Below, piece by piece: positions 48,690 through 57,157 of a stretch of DNA of 64,000 nucleotides (positions are counted from its first letter, which is position 1; every line of letters starts with the position of its first letter). This DNA comes from Pseudomonas sp. Marseille-Q3773 (GTDB lineage Bacteria; Pseudomonadota; Gammaproteobacteria; Pseudomonadales; Pseudomonadaceae), in NCBI RefSeq assembly GCF_916618955.1, contig NZ_OU745390.1, forward strand, positions 4,402,001 through 4,466,000, given 5' to 3'. The notes beneath the pieces were generated by a model that made no database searches, had not been told where the DNA came from, and saw only the letters and a program-made list of their open reading frames with translations. Position numbers and translations under genes: made by a program.

Positions 48690-50741
48690 GTGAGTGCGAA
48701 CAACCCGCTTCTGCAGTCCTACGATCTGCCGCCCTTCTCGCAAATCCGTGCCGAACACGTGTTGCCGGCGATCGAAGCGATCCTGGCCGACAACCGTAAA
48801 GCCATTGCCGAGATCCTCGAGAAGCAAGGCAAGAACCCCACCTGGGCCGGCCTGGTGCTAGCCATGGACGAACTGAACGACCGTCTGGGCGCCGCCTGGA
48901 GCCCGGTCAGCCACCTCAATGCGGTGTGCAACAGCCCGGAGCTGCGCGAGGCCTATGAGTCATGCCTGCCGGCGCTCAGCGCCTACTCTACCGAACTCGG
49001 GCAGAACCGTGCGCTGTTCGAAGCCTACCAGGCGCTGATCGACAGCCCGGAGGCCGCCGGCTTCGACGTGGCGCAAAAGACTATCCTCGAGCATGCCCTG
49101 CGTGACTTCCGCCTGTCGGGTATCGACCTGCCGGCGGACAAGCAGCAGCGCTACGCCGAAGTACAGAGCAAGCTCAGCGAGCTGGGCAGCCGCTTCTCCA
49201 ACCAGTTGCTCGACGCCACCCAGGCCTGGACCAAGCACGTGACCGACGAAGCCGCACTCGCCGGCCTGACCGACTCGGCCAAGGCGCAGATGGCAGCAGC
49301 AGCCCAGGCCAAGGGGCTCGACGGCTGGCTGATCACCCTCGAGTTCCCCAGCTACTACGCGGTGATGACCTACGCCGACGACCGCGCCCTGCGCGAAGAG
49401 CTGTATGCCGCCTACTGCACCCGTGCCTCGGACCAGGGCCCGAATGCCGGCCAATTCGACAACGGCCCGGTGATGCAGGAAATCCTCGCCCTGCGCCAGG
49501 AGCTGGCCGAACTGCTGGGCTACAAGAATTATGCCGAGCTGAGCCTGGCAACCAAGATGGCCGAGTCCAGCGACCAGGTACTCAGCTTCCTGCGCGACCT
49601 GGCCAAGCGTTCCAAGCCGTTCGCCGCACAGGACCTTGCGCAGCTCAAGGCCTATGCCGCCGAGCAGGGCTGCCCGGAGCTGGCCAGCTGGGACGCCGGT
49701 TACTTCGGCGAAAAACTGCGCGAGCAGCGCTACAGTGTGTCGCAGGAAGCCCTGCGCGCCTACTTCCCGATCGACAAGGTGCTGGGTGGCCTGTTCAGCA
49801 TCGTGCAGCGCCTGTATGGCATTGAAATCGCTGAACTCAAGGGCTTCGACAGCTGGCACCCGGACGTGCGCCTGTTCGAGATCAAGGAAAACGGCCAGCA
49901 CGTCGGGCGCTTCTTCTTCGACCTGTACGCGCGCGCCAACAAGCGTGGCGGAGCCTGGATGGACGGAGCGCGTGACCGCCGCCGCACCGCCGATGGCCGG
50001 TTGCAGAGCCCGGTGGCCAACCTGGTCTGCAACTTCACTCCGGCAGCGCCGGGCAAGCCGGCCTTGTTGACCCACGACGAAGTGACCACGCTGTTCCACG
50101 AATTCGGTCACGGCCTGCACCACCTGCTGACCCGCATCGAGCATGCCGGTGTTTCCGGCATCAACGGCGTGGCCTGGGACGCTGTCGAGCTGCCCAGCCA
50201 GTTCATGGAAAACTGGTGCTGGGAGCCTGAAGGCCTGGCGCTGATCTCTGGCCATTTCGAAACCGGTGCGCCGCTGCCGCAAGACTTGCTGGACAAGATG
50301 CTGGCGGCGAAGAACTTCCAGTCGGGCATGATGATGGTGCGCCAGCTGGAGTTCTCGCTGTTCGACTTCGAGCTGCACGCCAGCCATGGCGACGGCCGCA
50401 GCGTGCTGCAGGTGCTCGAAGGCGTGCGCGACGAAGTGTCGGTCATGCGCCCACCGGCGTACAACCGCTTCCCGAACAGCTTTGCGCACATCTTCGCGGG
50501 CGGCTACGCGGCGGGCTACTACAGCTACAAGTGGGCCGAAGTGCTGTCGGCCGATGCCTTCTCGCGCTTCGAGGAAGAGGGCGTGCTGAATGCCGAGACC
50601 GGCCGCGCGTTCCGCGAGGCGATTCTGGCTCGTGGCGGTTCGCGCGAGCCGATGGTGCTGTTCGTCGACTTCCGTGGCCGTGAACCTTCCATCGATGCCT
50701 TGCTGCGCCACAGTGGCCTGAGCGAGGACGCTGCAGCATGA
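48690..50741 (+). CDS. prlC: Oligopeptidase A
   Basis: PrlC is a cytosolic M3 zinc metallopeptidase that degrades short peptides, including cleaved signal peptides. The 683-residue product has the HEFGH zinc site at 470-474, the third ligand Glu500 in VELPSQFMENW, and the substrate-binding GYAAGYYSYKWAEVL near 608. The GTG at 48690 follows AAGGT and gives MSANNPLLQSYDLPPF, the conserved start. Its stop overlaps the zinc-ribbon gene by 4 bp. Confidence 0.96.
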   Translation: MSANNPLLQSYDLPPFSQIRAEHVLPAIEAILADNRKAIAEILEKQGKNPTWAGLVLAMDELNDRLGAAWSPVSHLNAVCNSPELREAYESCLPALSAYSTELGQNRALFEAYQALIDSPEAAGFDVAQKTILEHALRDFRLSGIDLPADKQQRYAEVQSKLSELGSRFSNQLLDATQAWTKHVTDEAALAGLTDSAKAQMAAAAQAKGLDGWLITLEFPSYYAVMTYADDRALREELYAAYCTRASDQGPNAGQFDNGPVMQEILALRQELAELLGYKNYAELSLATKMAESSDQVLSFLRDLAKRSKPFAAQDLAQLKAYAAEQGCPELASWDAGYFGEKLREQRYSVSQEALRAYFPIDKVLGGLFSIVQRLYGIEIAELKGFDSWHPDVRLFEIKENGQHVGRFFFDLYARANKRGGAWMDGARDRRRTADGRLQSPVANLVCNFTPAAPGKPALLTHDEVTTLFHEFGHGLHHLLTRIEHAGVSGINGVAWDAVELPSQFMENWCWEPEGLALISGHFETGAPLPQDLLDKMLAAKNFQSGMMMVRQLEFSLFDFELHASHGDGRSVLQVLEGVRDEVSVMRPPAYNRFPNSFAHIFAGGYAAGYYSYKWAEVLSADAFSRFEEEGVLNAETGRAFREAILARGGSREPMVLFVDFRGREPSIDALLRHSGLSEDAAA

Positions 50742-51019
50742 GCGAGGTAGCCGTGAACAAGACCAAGAAGCGCTTCATTGCCGGGGCGGTGTGCCCGGCA
50801 TGCAGCGAGACCGACAAGCTGATGATGTGGAATGAAGACGGCGTACCGCACCGCGAATGCGTAGCCTGCGGCTTTACCGACACCCTCAACGAGCAGGGCT
50901 TGTCGGTGCCGAAGGAGCTTGGCACGCGGGTCAACCAGCAGGCACCGAAAGCGGCGCCGGCCAAGGTCCAGACCGTGCAGTTCTTCCCCAACCCGAAGCT
51001 GAAGAAACCGGCTGAGTGA
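50738..51019 (+). CDS. YheV-like zinc-ribbon protein
   Basis: The 93-residue product has two CxxC pairs (VCPACSETDKL and ECVACGFTD) forming a zinc ribbon, followed by a Pro/Lys-rich tail (KAAPAKVQTVQFFPNPKLKK). In E. coli yheV also lies beside prlC, and here it starts within the prlC stop codon (ATGA), so the two are coupled. Function unknown. Confidence 0.9.
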   Translation: MSEVAVNKTKKRFIAGAVCPACSETDKLMMWNEDGVPHRECVACGFTDTLNEQGLSVPKELGTRVNQQAPKAAPAKVQTVQFFPNPKLKKPAE

Positions 51020-51031
51020 AGCCGTCGTGTC

Positions 51032-51052
51032 GCCCGGGCGCCATGCCCGGGC
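51032..51052. terminator. Hairpin between the YheV-like gene and the second M3 peptidase
   Basis: GCCCGGG and CCCGGGC form a 7-bp GC stem with a 7-base loop, without a T run. It may weaken read-through into the downstream peptidase gene, which would then rely on its own promoter in 51055-51130. Confidence 0.5.
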
Positions 51053-51144
51053 TGGCAATGTCCAGGTAGTAGATAGTTAGGCCACGTACCGTGCGCCGGC
51101 CCTGCAAGCTTGCCTGCTCCTCACTACGAGCAAGGTATTGCTTC

Positions 51145-53139
51145 ATGGCCAATCCGCTTTTGCAGAATAGTCACGTTCCCGTCGATTATGCTGCGATCAC
51201 CCTTGAAAACATGGGCGCTGCTTTCGCCTACGCGTTGTCGGCGCACGAACGAGGCATCGATAGCATCATTCGCGACCAGCAGGCCTTGCCAACCTGGGAC
51301 GACATGGTGCTGGCAGTGGATAGCCTGGATGCTCAGTTGCTGTCGGTGTTCTACGCCGCTGCACCACTGCTTGGTCGGGATGATGAATGGGCCGATGCCA
51401 TTATCGACTTCTACGGCAAGGCCATGGCCCGCCTGGACCAGAGGTTCGCCAGTACCGCGCTGCAGGCGCTGTATCAGCGCCTGGCCAATAGCGATATCGG
51501 CAAGCACCTGGATGCCCATCAGCGCGCTACCCTGCGCTGGCATCTGGACAAGTTCACCGCCAGCGGCGCGATGCTCAACGCGGCCGGGAAGGCGCGCCTG
51601 GCAGAGTTGCAAGCGCATATTGCCGCTGCCCGCGAGGCTTTCGGCAACAATATCAACCGGCCCGGGCTGAATATCGTCGATGAGACCGAGCTGAGCGGTA
51701 TCCCGCAGCGGATCCGCGACGAATGGGCTGAACGGGCACGCGAAGCGGGGGCATCGGGCTGGTTGATCGCCTGTGAAAACGTGGCCACCGATGACGCCCT
51801 CAGGTATGCCAAGCACCGCCAGCTGCGTGAGCGTGTGTACCGCACCTACCATTCCCGCGGGGTCAGTGACGAGCCTGGGCAGGACAATGGCTCGCACCTG
51901 TCGCAGCTGGCGCTATGGCTTGACGAAAAGGCGCGCCTGCTTGGCTTTGCCAGCCATGTGGAGCTGAGCCTGCAGGCAAAGAGTGCAGGCTCGGTGGCTC
52001 AGGTGCGGGGCTTTCTGCACAACCTGGCGGACCATGTCCGCCCTGCCATGTTGCAATGGCGCGCGCAGATTGAGCGCCAGGCGGCGGCCAAGGGGCTGGT
52101 GCCTCTGCAACCGTGGGATATCGCCTACCTCCAGGCGTCATCGCCTGCTGTTCTTTCCACCGAAGCCTTGCGCGAGTATTTCCCGCTGAACGCCGTCATC
52201 ACCGCCTTGCAGCAGCTGGCCGAGCAGATGCTGGGGGTGGTGCTGCAGGCCAAGCCGCTGGCCACCTGGGATGACAGCGTGCAACCGTTCGAGGTGTGGC
52301 AGGACAACGCTTTCATCGGTTTCCTTTACCTGGATGCCGTGCAGCATGCCGGCAAGCAGCCTGACTCGGTGTTCACCACCTACATGCGCCGACGCTGGGT
52401 CGATGCCGACGGGATGTATCAGGCTGCCTCGGTAGTCGTCTACTGTGACGTGCCTCAAGCGCTGCCAGGTCGCCAGCCGTTGTTGGACCATCTGTCGCTG
52501 CGCAAGTTGTACCATGAGTTCGGCCACGCCATGCACAGCATGCTGGTACGCACGACCAACCTTGTGATGTCCAATGTCAGCGAACTCGGCACCGATGGCA
52601 TGGAACTGATCGGCAAGCTGTTCGAGCGCTGGGTCTGGGATGCGGATTACCTGGTGGCTATCTCGTCGCACCAGCTGGATGGCCGCTCGCTTGATCGGCA
52701 GCGGGTCGACCAGTGTTTGCAGCGCTTGCGGCAGCAAGGTGTGGAGGAGATTGCACGTGATCTGAGCCTGGCGCTGTTCGATCTGGATTTGCATGCCACG
52801 CCGAACGACGGCAGGACGATTGAACAACGCCTGGAGGAGGCCCGTGAACGTTGCGGTTACTGGCCATTGGCTGACTTCGAACACCCGGCGCATGCCTTCG
52901 ACCACCTGGTGAGTGGCTACGATGCAGGCTATTACGCGTACCTTTGGTCGGATGTACACGCCTTCGACCTGTTCAGCCGATTCGAAGCAGCAGGGTTGCT
53001 GGATCGGGCGACTGGCCGGGCATTGCAGCAGACGCTGTTCGCTCCTGGAGCATCGCGACCGTTGCGTGAAGGCATCGAGGCATTCCTTGGCAGGCAGGCG
53101 AGCCATGCGCCATATCTGCGCTGGCATGGTCTGGCGTAA
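51145..53139 (+). CDS. Second M3-family oligopeptidase (PrlC paralogue)
   Basis: The 664-residue product is a diverged PrlC paralogue: MANPLLQNSHVPVDYAAITL opens like PrlC, HEFGH is at 457-461 with the third ligand Glu487 (spacing 30, as in PrlC), and GYDAGYYAYLWSDVH matches the PrlC substrate loop. The PrlC motif VELPSQF is here MELIGKL, so the pocket is altered while the zinc site is intact. The ATG at 51145 follows CAAGGT; a start at 51091 is unsupported. It is likely an active peptidase of different specificity, made by tandem duplication. Confidence 0.88.
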   Translation: MANPLLQNSHVPVDYAAITLENMGAAFAYALSAHERGIDSIIRDQQALPTWDDMVLAVDSLDAQLLSVFYAAAPLLGRDDEWADAIIDFYGKAMARLDQRFASTALQALYQRLANSDIGKHLDAHQRATLRWHLDKFTASGAMLNAAGKARLAELQAHIAAAREAFGNNINRPGLNIVDETELSGIPQRIRDEWAERAREAGASGWLIACENVATDDALRYAKHRQLRERVYRTYHSRGVSDEPGQDNGSHLSQLALWLDEKARLLGFASHVELSLQAKSAGSVAQVRGFLHNLADHVRPAMLQWRAQIERQAAAKGLVPLQPWDIAYLQASSPAVLSTEALREYFPLNAVITALQQLAEQMLGVVLQAKPLATWDDSVQPFEVWQDNAFIGFLYLDAVQHAGKQPDSVFTTYMRRRWVDADGMYQAASVVVYCDVPQALPGRQPLLDHLSLRKLYHEFGHAMHSMLVRTTNLVMSNVSELGTDGMELIGKLFERWVWDADYLVAISSHQLDGRSLDRQRVDQCLQRLRQQGVEEIARDLSLALFDLDLHATPNDGRTIEQRLEEARERCGYWPLADFEHPAHAFDHLVSGYDAGYYAYLWSDVHAFDLFSRFEAAGLLDRATGRALQQTLFAPGASRPLREGIEAFLGRQASHAPYLRWHGLA

Positions 53140-53185
53140 AGGGACGCTGACCGGAGGTGCTGGAAAGATCGCGGTGGACAAGATA

Positions 53186-53201
53186 CTGTATATTAATACA
53201 G
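53186..53201. promoter_or_regulatory. LexA (SOS) box
   Basis: CTGTATATTAATACAG is a 16-bp palindrome matching the gamma-proteobacterial LexA consensus CTG-TATN6TA-CAG style, 15 bp upstream of the radical-SAM start. LexA bound here would overlap the promoter, so the gene should be induced by DNA damage. Confidence 0.88.
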
Positions 53202-53216
53202 TATCGGGACAGAGCC

Positions 53217-54275
53217 ATGATTCATTCAGCACCGCCAAAGGGCCGTGGCACGGGCCACAATCCGCACAACCGCTTCGCCCCGAGCCACTCGGTGGCGGAG
53301 GATGACGGCTGGTACCAGGAGGTGCCCCAGACCCAGGGCACCGAGGTGCGGGTCGAGACGGCAAAGTCGGTAATCAGCCGCAACACCTCGCCCGACCTGC
53401 CTTTCGATCGCTCCATCAACCCTTACCGTGGCTGCGAGCACGGCTGCATCTACTGCTATGCCCGCCCTTCCCACGCGTACTGGGACCTTTCACCCGGTCT
53501 GGATTTCGAGACCAAGCTGATCGCCAAGACCAACGCTGCCGAGGTGCTTGCGCAACAACTGAGCAAGCCGGGTTACGTGTGTTCACCGATCAATCTGGGT
53601 TCCAATACCGACCCGTACCAGCCGATCGAGCGGGAACAGATGTTGACCCGGCGCCTGCTCGAAGTGCTGCTGCGCTTTCGTCATCCGGTGACCATCGTCA
53701 CAAAGGGCGCGCTTGTCCTGCGCGACCTTGACCTGCTGGCCGAAATGGCCAGCCAGCGTCTGGCACGGGTGATGATCAGCCTGACCACCCTGGACGACGA
53801 CCTCAAGCGGGTGCTCGAGCCTCGTGCGGCCTCGCCAAAGGCGAGGTTGCGCGCCATTCGTGTCTTGCGCGATGCCGGCGTGCCGGTGGGCGTGCTGTGT
53901 TCACCGATGATCCCGATGATCAACGACAGTGAACTGGAGCGCCTGCTCGAGGCGGCCCGGGATGCCGGTGCACAGAGCGCGGCCTACATGATGCTGCGGC
54001 TGCCGCTGGAGGTAGCGCCGTTGTTCGAGCAATGGCTGCAGGACCATTACCCGCAGCGGGCCACCCACGTGCTCAGCCTGATTCGCCAGAGCCGTGGTGG
54101 CGAATTGTACGACAGTCGCTTCGGCACACGAATGCGCGGTGAAGGGGTATTTGCCGAGTTGCTAGCGCAACGCTTCGCCAAGGCCATGAAGCGGCTGGAG
54201 TTTGAAGGGCGGGAAGCGCAAGCGCTGGATTGTTCGGCGTTTTGTCCGCCCGGTGGGCAGATGGCCTTGTTCTAA
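53217..54275 (+). CDS. SOS-controlled PA0069-family radical SAM protein (SplB-like)
   Basis: The 352-residue product has the radical-SAM cluster motif CEHGCIYC (Cys73, Cys77, Cys80) after INPYRGCEHG, the layout of the Rv2578c/PA0069 family related to spore photoproduct lyase. It has a short N-terminal extension (HNPHNRFAPSHS) and a C-terminal CSAFCPPGGQMALF. Start MIHSAPPKG at 53217 is chosen because it lies just after the LexA box, which an earlier start would place inside the gene. The homologue PA0069 is a known LexA-regulon member. A role in DNA-lesion repair is inferred from the relation to SplB and the SOS box. Confidence 0.88.
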   Translation: MIHSAPPKGRGTGHNPHNRFAPSHSVAEDDGWYQEVPQTQGTEVRVETAKSVISRNTSPDLPFDRSINPYRGCEHGCIYCYARPSHAYWDLSPGLDFETKLIAKTNAAEVLAQQLSKPGYVCSPINLGSNTDPYQPIEREQMLTRRLLEVLLRFRHPVTIVTKGALVLRDLDLLAEMASQRLARVMISLTTLDDDLKRVLEPRAASPKARLRAIRVLRDAGVPVGVLCSPMIPMINDSELERLLEAARDAGAQSAAYMMLRLPLEVAPLFEQWLQDHYPQRATHVLSLIRQSRGGELYDSRFGTRMRGEGVFAELLAQRFAKAMKRLEFEGREAQALDCSAFCPPGGQMALF

Positions 54276-54343
54276 GCACCCAAAAGGGCGAATTGCCAGC
54301 CTTCAATGCGACTAATCCAAGCAAATAATTGCAGTAATGGCTC

Positions 54344-54371
54344 TTGGCAGTTGATGGTTTTTTGCTATTAT
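54344..54371 (+). promoter_or_regulatory. Candidate sigma-70 promoter of the carbonic anhydrase gene
   Basis: TTGGCA (54344-54349) and TATTAT (54366-54371) with a 16-base spacer lie in the 295-bp gap before the carbonic anhydrase gene. The gap is AT-rich and holds no convincing gene. An initiation site here would give a leader of about 190 bases whose function I cannot read. Confidence 0.45.
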
Positions 54372-54570
54372 CCATTTCCCGCCTCTCTCGTCTGGAACAC
54401 GCGTTCTAGAGCCTCCGAATTAAGTTTCAGTTAAGTTTTCCCCGCTAGCGTAGGAAATCAGTCTCAACCGACTGTGATTTATGGTCCGTGCGCGTCATCT
54501 AAAACCCTGCATAGCCAGAATCTTTCACCGGTAAAATGGATTTACCTACACACCGTCAAGAGGATGAATC

Positions 54571-55290
54571 ATGCCCGTCAAGGACCCATCCAAGGTCGTT
54601 CCGCAGGCCCCCGCGGAGAGCGCCGATGCCGCCCTTAAGCACATCGTCGACGGCTTCCTGCGTTTTCACCATGACGTTTTCCCCGAGCAGCAAGAGCTGT
54701 TCAAGAAACTCGCCACCGCGCAAACCCCGCGCGCCATGTTCATCACCTGTGCCGACTCGCGCATCGTTCCCGAGCTGATTACCCAAAGCTCGCCGGGCGA
54801 CCTGTTCGTGACCCGTAATGTCGGTAACGTGGTACCGCCCTACGGCCAGATGAACGGCGGCGTTTCCAGTGCCATCGAATACGCCGTGATGGCGTTGAAA
54901 GTGCACCACATCATCGTCTGTGGCCACTCCGACTGCGGCGCCATGCGTGCGGTGCTCAACCCGCAATCGCTGACCAAGATGCCGACCGTTTCCGCCTGGT
55001 TGCGCCACGCCGAAGTGGCCCGCACCGTGGTCGAGAACAATTGCTCGTGCGGTAGCGAGCACGAGACGATGCAGGTGCTGACCAAGGAAAACGTCATCGC
55101 CCAGCTGCATCACCTGCGCACCCACCCGTCGGTGGCTTCGCGCCTGGCAGCCGGTGAGCTGTTCATCCATGGCTGGGTCTACGACATCGAGACCAGCAAG
55201 ATCGAAGCCTACGACGCCGCCAGCGATAGCTTCCTGCCGCTGGCCGCTGGCGAGCCGGTCCCCTGCGCTACTCCGAGAGGCCGCTACTAA
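54571..55290 (+). CDS. Beta-class carbonic anhydrase
   Basis: It interconverts CO2 and bicarbonate using a zinc ion. The 239-residue product has the zinc ligands Cys60 (ITCADSR), His119 and Cys122 (CGHSDCG), and the VTRNVGNVVPPYG segment. No signal peptide, so cytoplasmic. The downstream gene encodes a SulP transporter of the bicarbonate type, so the two probably raise internal bicarbonate. AAGAGGATGAATC precedes the ATG. Confidence 0.95.
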   Translation: MPVKDPSKVVPQAPAESADAALKHIVDGFLRFHHDVFPEQQELFKKLATAQTPRAMFITCADSRIVPELITQSSPGDLFVTRNVGNVVPPYGQMNGGVSSAIEYAVMALKVHHIIVCGHSDCGAMRAVLNPQSLTKMPTVSAWLRHAEVARTVVENNCSCGSEHETMQVLTKENVIAQLHHLRTHPSVASRLAAGELFIHGWVYDIETSKIEAYDAASDSFLPLAAGEPVPCATPRGRY

Positions 55291-55483
55291 GCGACCCATC
55301 CGCCTGCTGAAACCTTGATAGCCGGCTGCACCCTTCAGGGGTGTGGCGCGGCCTTCTGCTGCCTTTAATTCCCTGACTGCCTTGCCGGCATGCCTGCTGG
55401 CGGCCTGCGCTTTCGCGCTTGTCAGGGGCAAACGTGCCCATAGCCAGGGGAATGGCTGTGTGACAGAGAAAGGAGAAACAACG

Positions 55484-57016
55484 GTGAACATTACACAGTT
55501 GAAAGCGGCCCTGCCGCGTGAGTTGCTGGCGTCGGTAGTGGTCTTCCTGGTGGCCCTGCCGTTGTGCATGGGTATTGCCATCGCCTCGGGCATGCCGCCG
55601 GCCAAGGGCCTGATTACCGGTATCATCGGTGGTATCGTCGTGGGTTTCCTCGCTGGCTCGCCGCTACAGGTGAGTGGCCCGGCGGCCGGCTTGGCGGTGC
55701 TGGTGTTCGAGCTGGTGCGCCAGCATGGCATGGCCATGCTCGGGCCGATTCTGCTGCTCGCTGGCCTGCTGCAATTGCTGGCCGGGCGCCTGCGCCTGGG
55801 CTGCTGGTTCCGCGTTACCGCACCGGCGGTGGTGTACGGCATGCTGGCAGGGATCGGCGTGCTGATCGTGTTGTCGCAGGTACATGTGATGTTCGACACC
55901 GCGCCGCAGCCGTCCGGCCTGCAGAACCTGCTGGAATTCCCGGCGACCGTGGCGGCGGCGCTGCCCCAGGAAAGCACGGGTGCGGGCTGGCAGGCCGGAG
56001 CGCTGGGCCTTGGCACCATTGCCATCATGTGGCTGTGGGAGCGCCTGCGGCCACAGCGGCTGCGCTTCGTCCCGGGCGCATTGCTCGGTGTGGCGACGAT
56101 GACGGTCATCAGCATGTGGCTGGCCTTGCCGGTGAACCGGGTGCAGGTACCGGCTGACCTGTCCGAGGCGATCGACTGGATTCGCCCGGCCGACCTGATG
56201 CAGCTGGCCGACCCTACCCTGCTGCTCGCCGCGTTCGCCCTGGCCTTCATCGCCAGTGCCGAAACCTTGTTGTCGGCAGCGGCGGTCGATCGCATGCACA
56301 GTGGCCAGCGTTCGGACTTCGACCGTGAACTGTCTGCCCAGGGCATAGGCAACATGCTCTGCGGGGTGTTGGGGGCATTGCCGATGACCGGGGTGATCGT
56401 GCGCAGTTCGGCCAATGTCCAGGCCGGCGCACAGACCCGGGCTTCGGCGATATTCCATGGTCTGTGGCTGCTGGCATTCGTCGTGGCGCTGAGCAGCGTG
56501 CTGCAGCAGATCCCGGTGGCGAGCCTGGCCGGGGTGCTGGTGTTTACCGGTATCAAGCTGGTGGATTTCAAGGCATTTCGTGGCCTTGGCCGCTATGGCC
56601 GCATGCCGATGTTCACCTACGCGGCGACGGCGCTGGCGATTATCTTCACCGACTTGCTGACCGGCGTGTTGCTGGGCTTTGCCCTGACCTTGCTGAAGTT
56701 GGCGTTCAAGGCGGCGCGGTTGAAGATCAACCTGGTGAATTTGGAGGAAGCCGGACACATGGAGTTGCGGCTTAGTGGTGCGGCCACTTTCCTCAAGGTG
56801 CCGGCGCTGACCCAGGTGCTGGATGCCGTGCCGGCGGGCACTACCCTGCATGTGCCGCTGGGCAACCTGAGCTATATCGACCACTCGTGCCTCGAGTTGC
56901 TGGAGGACTGGGGGCGCAGCAACGCCGCCAATGGGTCGCGCCTGCTGATCGAGCAGCGCCGGCTGAAGCGCCGGATCGAGGGGCGCTTGCGGACAACGGC
57001 GGGGGTTGGGGCCTGA
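55484..57016 (+). CDS. SulP-family bicarbonate/sulfate transporter
   Basis: The 510-residue product is a SulP permease: hydrophobic transport domain from ELLASVVVFLVALPLCMGIA near 14, the GPAAGLAVLVFEL motif near 65, and a reduced STAS-like C-terminus (LRLSGAATFLKVPALTQVLD). Proteins of this type sit beside carbonic anhydrase genes and are thought to move bicarbonate (BicA-like); sulfate cannot be excluded. The start is GTG at 55484 after AAAGGAGAAACAACG. Distinct from the 521-residue SulP at 32.2 kb. Confidence 0.86.
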   Translation: MNITQLKAALPRELLASVVVFLVALPLCMGIAIASGMPPAKGLITGIIGGIVVGFLAGSPLQVSGPAAGLAVLVFELVRQHGMAMLGPILLLAGLLQLLAGRLRLGCWFRVTAPAVVYGMLAGIGVLIVLSQVHVMFDTAPQPSGLQNLLEFPATVAAALPQESTGAGWQAGALGLGTIAIMWLWERLRPQRLRFVPGALLGVATMTVISMWLALPVNRVQVPADLSEAIDWIRPADLMQLADPTLLLAAFALAFIASAETLLSAAAVDRMHSGQRSDFDRELSAQGIGNMLCGVLGALPMTGVIVRSSANVQAGAQTRASAIFHGLWLLAFVVALSSVLQQIPVASLAGVLVFTGIKLVDFKAFRGLGRYGRMPMFTYAATALAIIFTDLLTGVLLGFALTLLKLAFKAARLKINLVNLEEAGHMELRLSGAATFLKVPALTQVLDAVPAGTTLHVPLGNLSYIDHSCLELLEDWGRSNAANGSRLLIEQRRLKRRIEGRLRTTAGVGA

Positions 57017-57043
57017 AGCTGAAAGTCAGTATCGCCTGAACTT

Positions 57044-57135
57044 GCCTCTTCGCGGGTAAACCCGCTCCCACAGGTATTGCACTGGGTTCATAGCCTGTGC
57101 AGTACCTGTGGGAGCGGGTTTACCCGCGAAGAGGC
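57044..57135. repeat. REP element pair with 33-bp perfect arms
   Basis: The left arm (57044-57076, starting GCCTCTTCGCGGGTAAACCC) and right arm (57103-57135) are exact reverse complements around a short loop. This is the best-preserved REP pair of the window. It lies between two convergent genes (57017-57157 holds nothing else). Confidence 0.92.
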
Positions 57136-57157
57136 CGGAACAGCTTATACCAATCGA

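Noticed and set aside
48960..50711. 583-codon minus-strand frame opposite prlC
   Set aside because: Antisense to prlC; composition typical of a shadow frame.
54372..54570. Riboswitch or small RNA in the long carbonic anhydrase leader
   Set aside because: No known riboswitch core or strong terminator-like structure could be recognised; the leader length itself depends on an unproven promoter.
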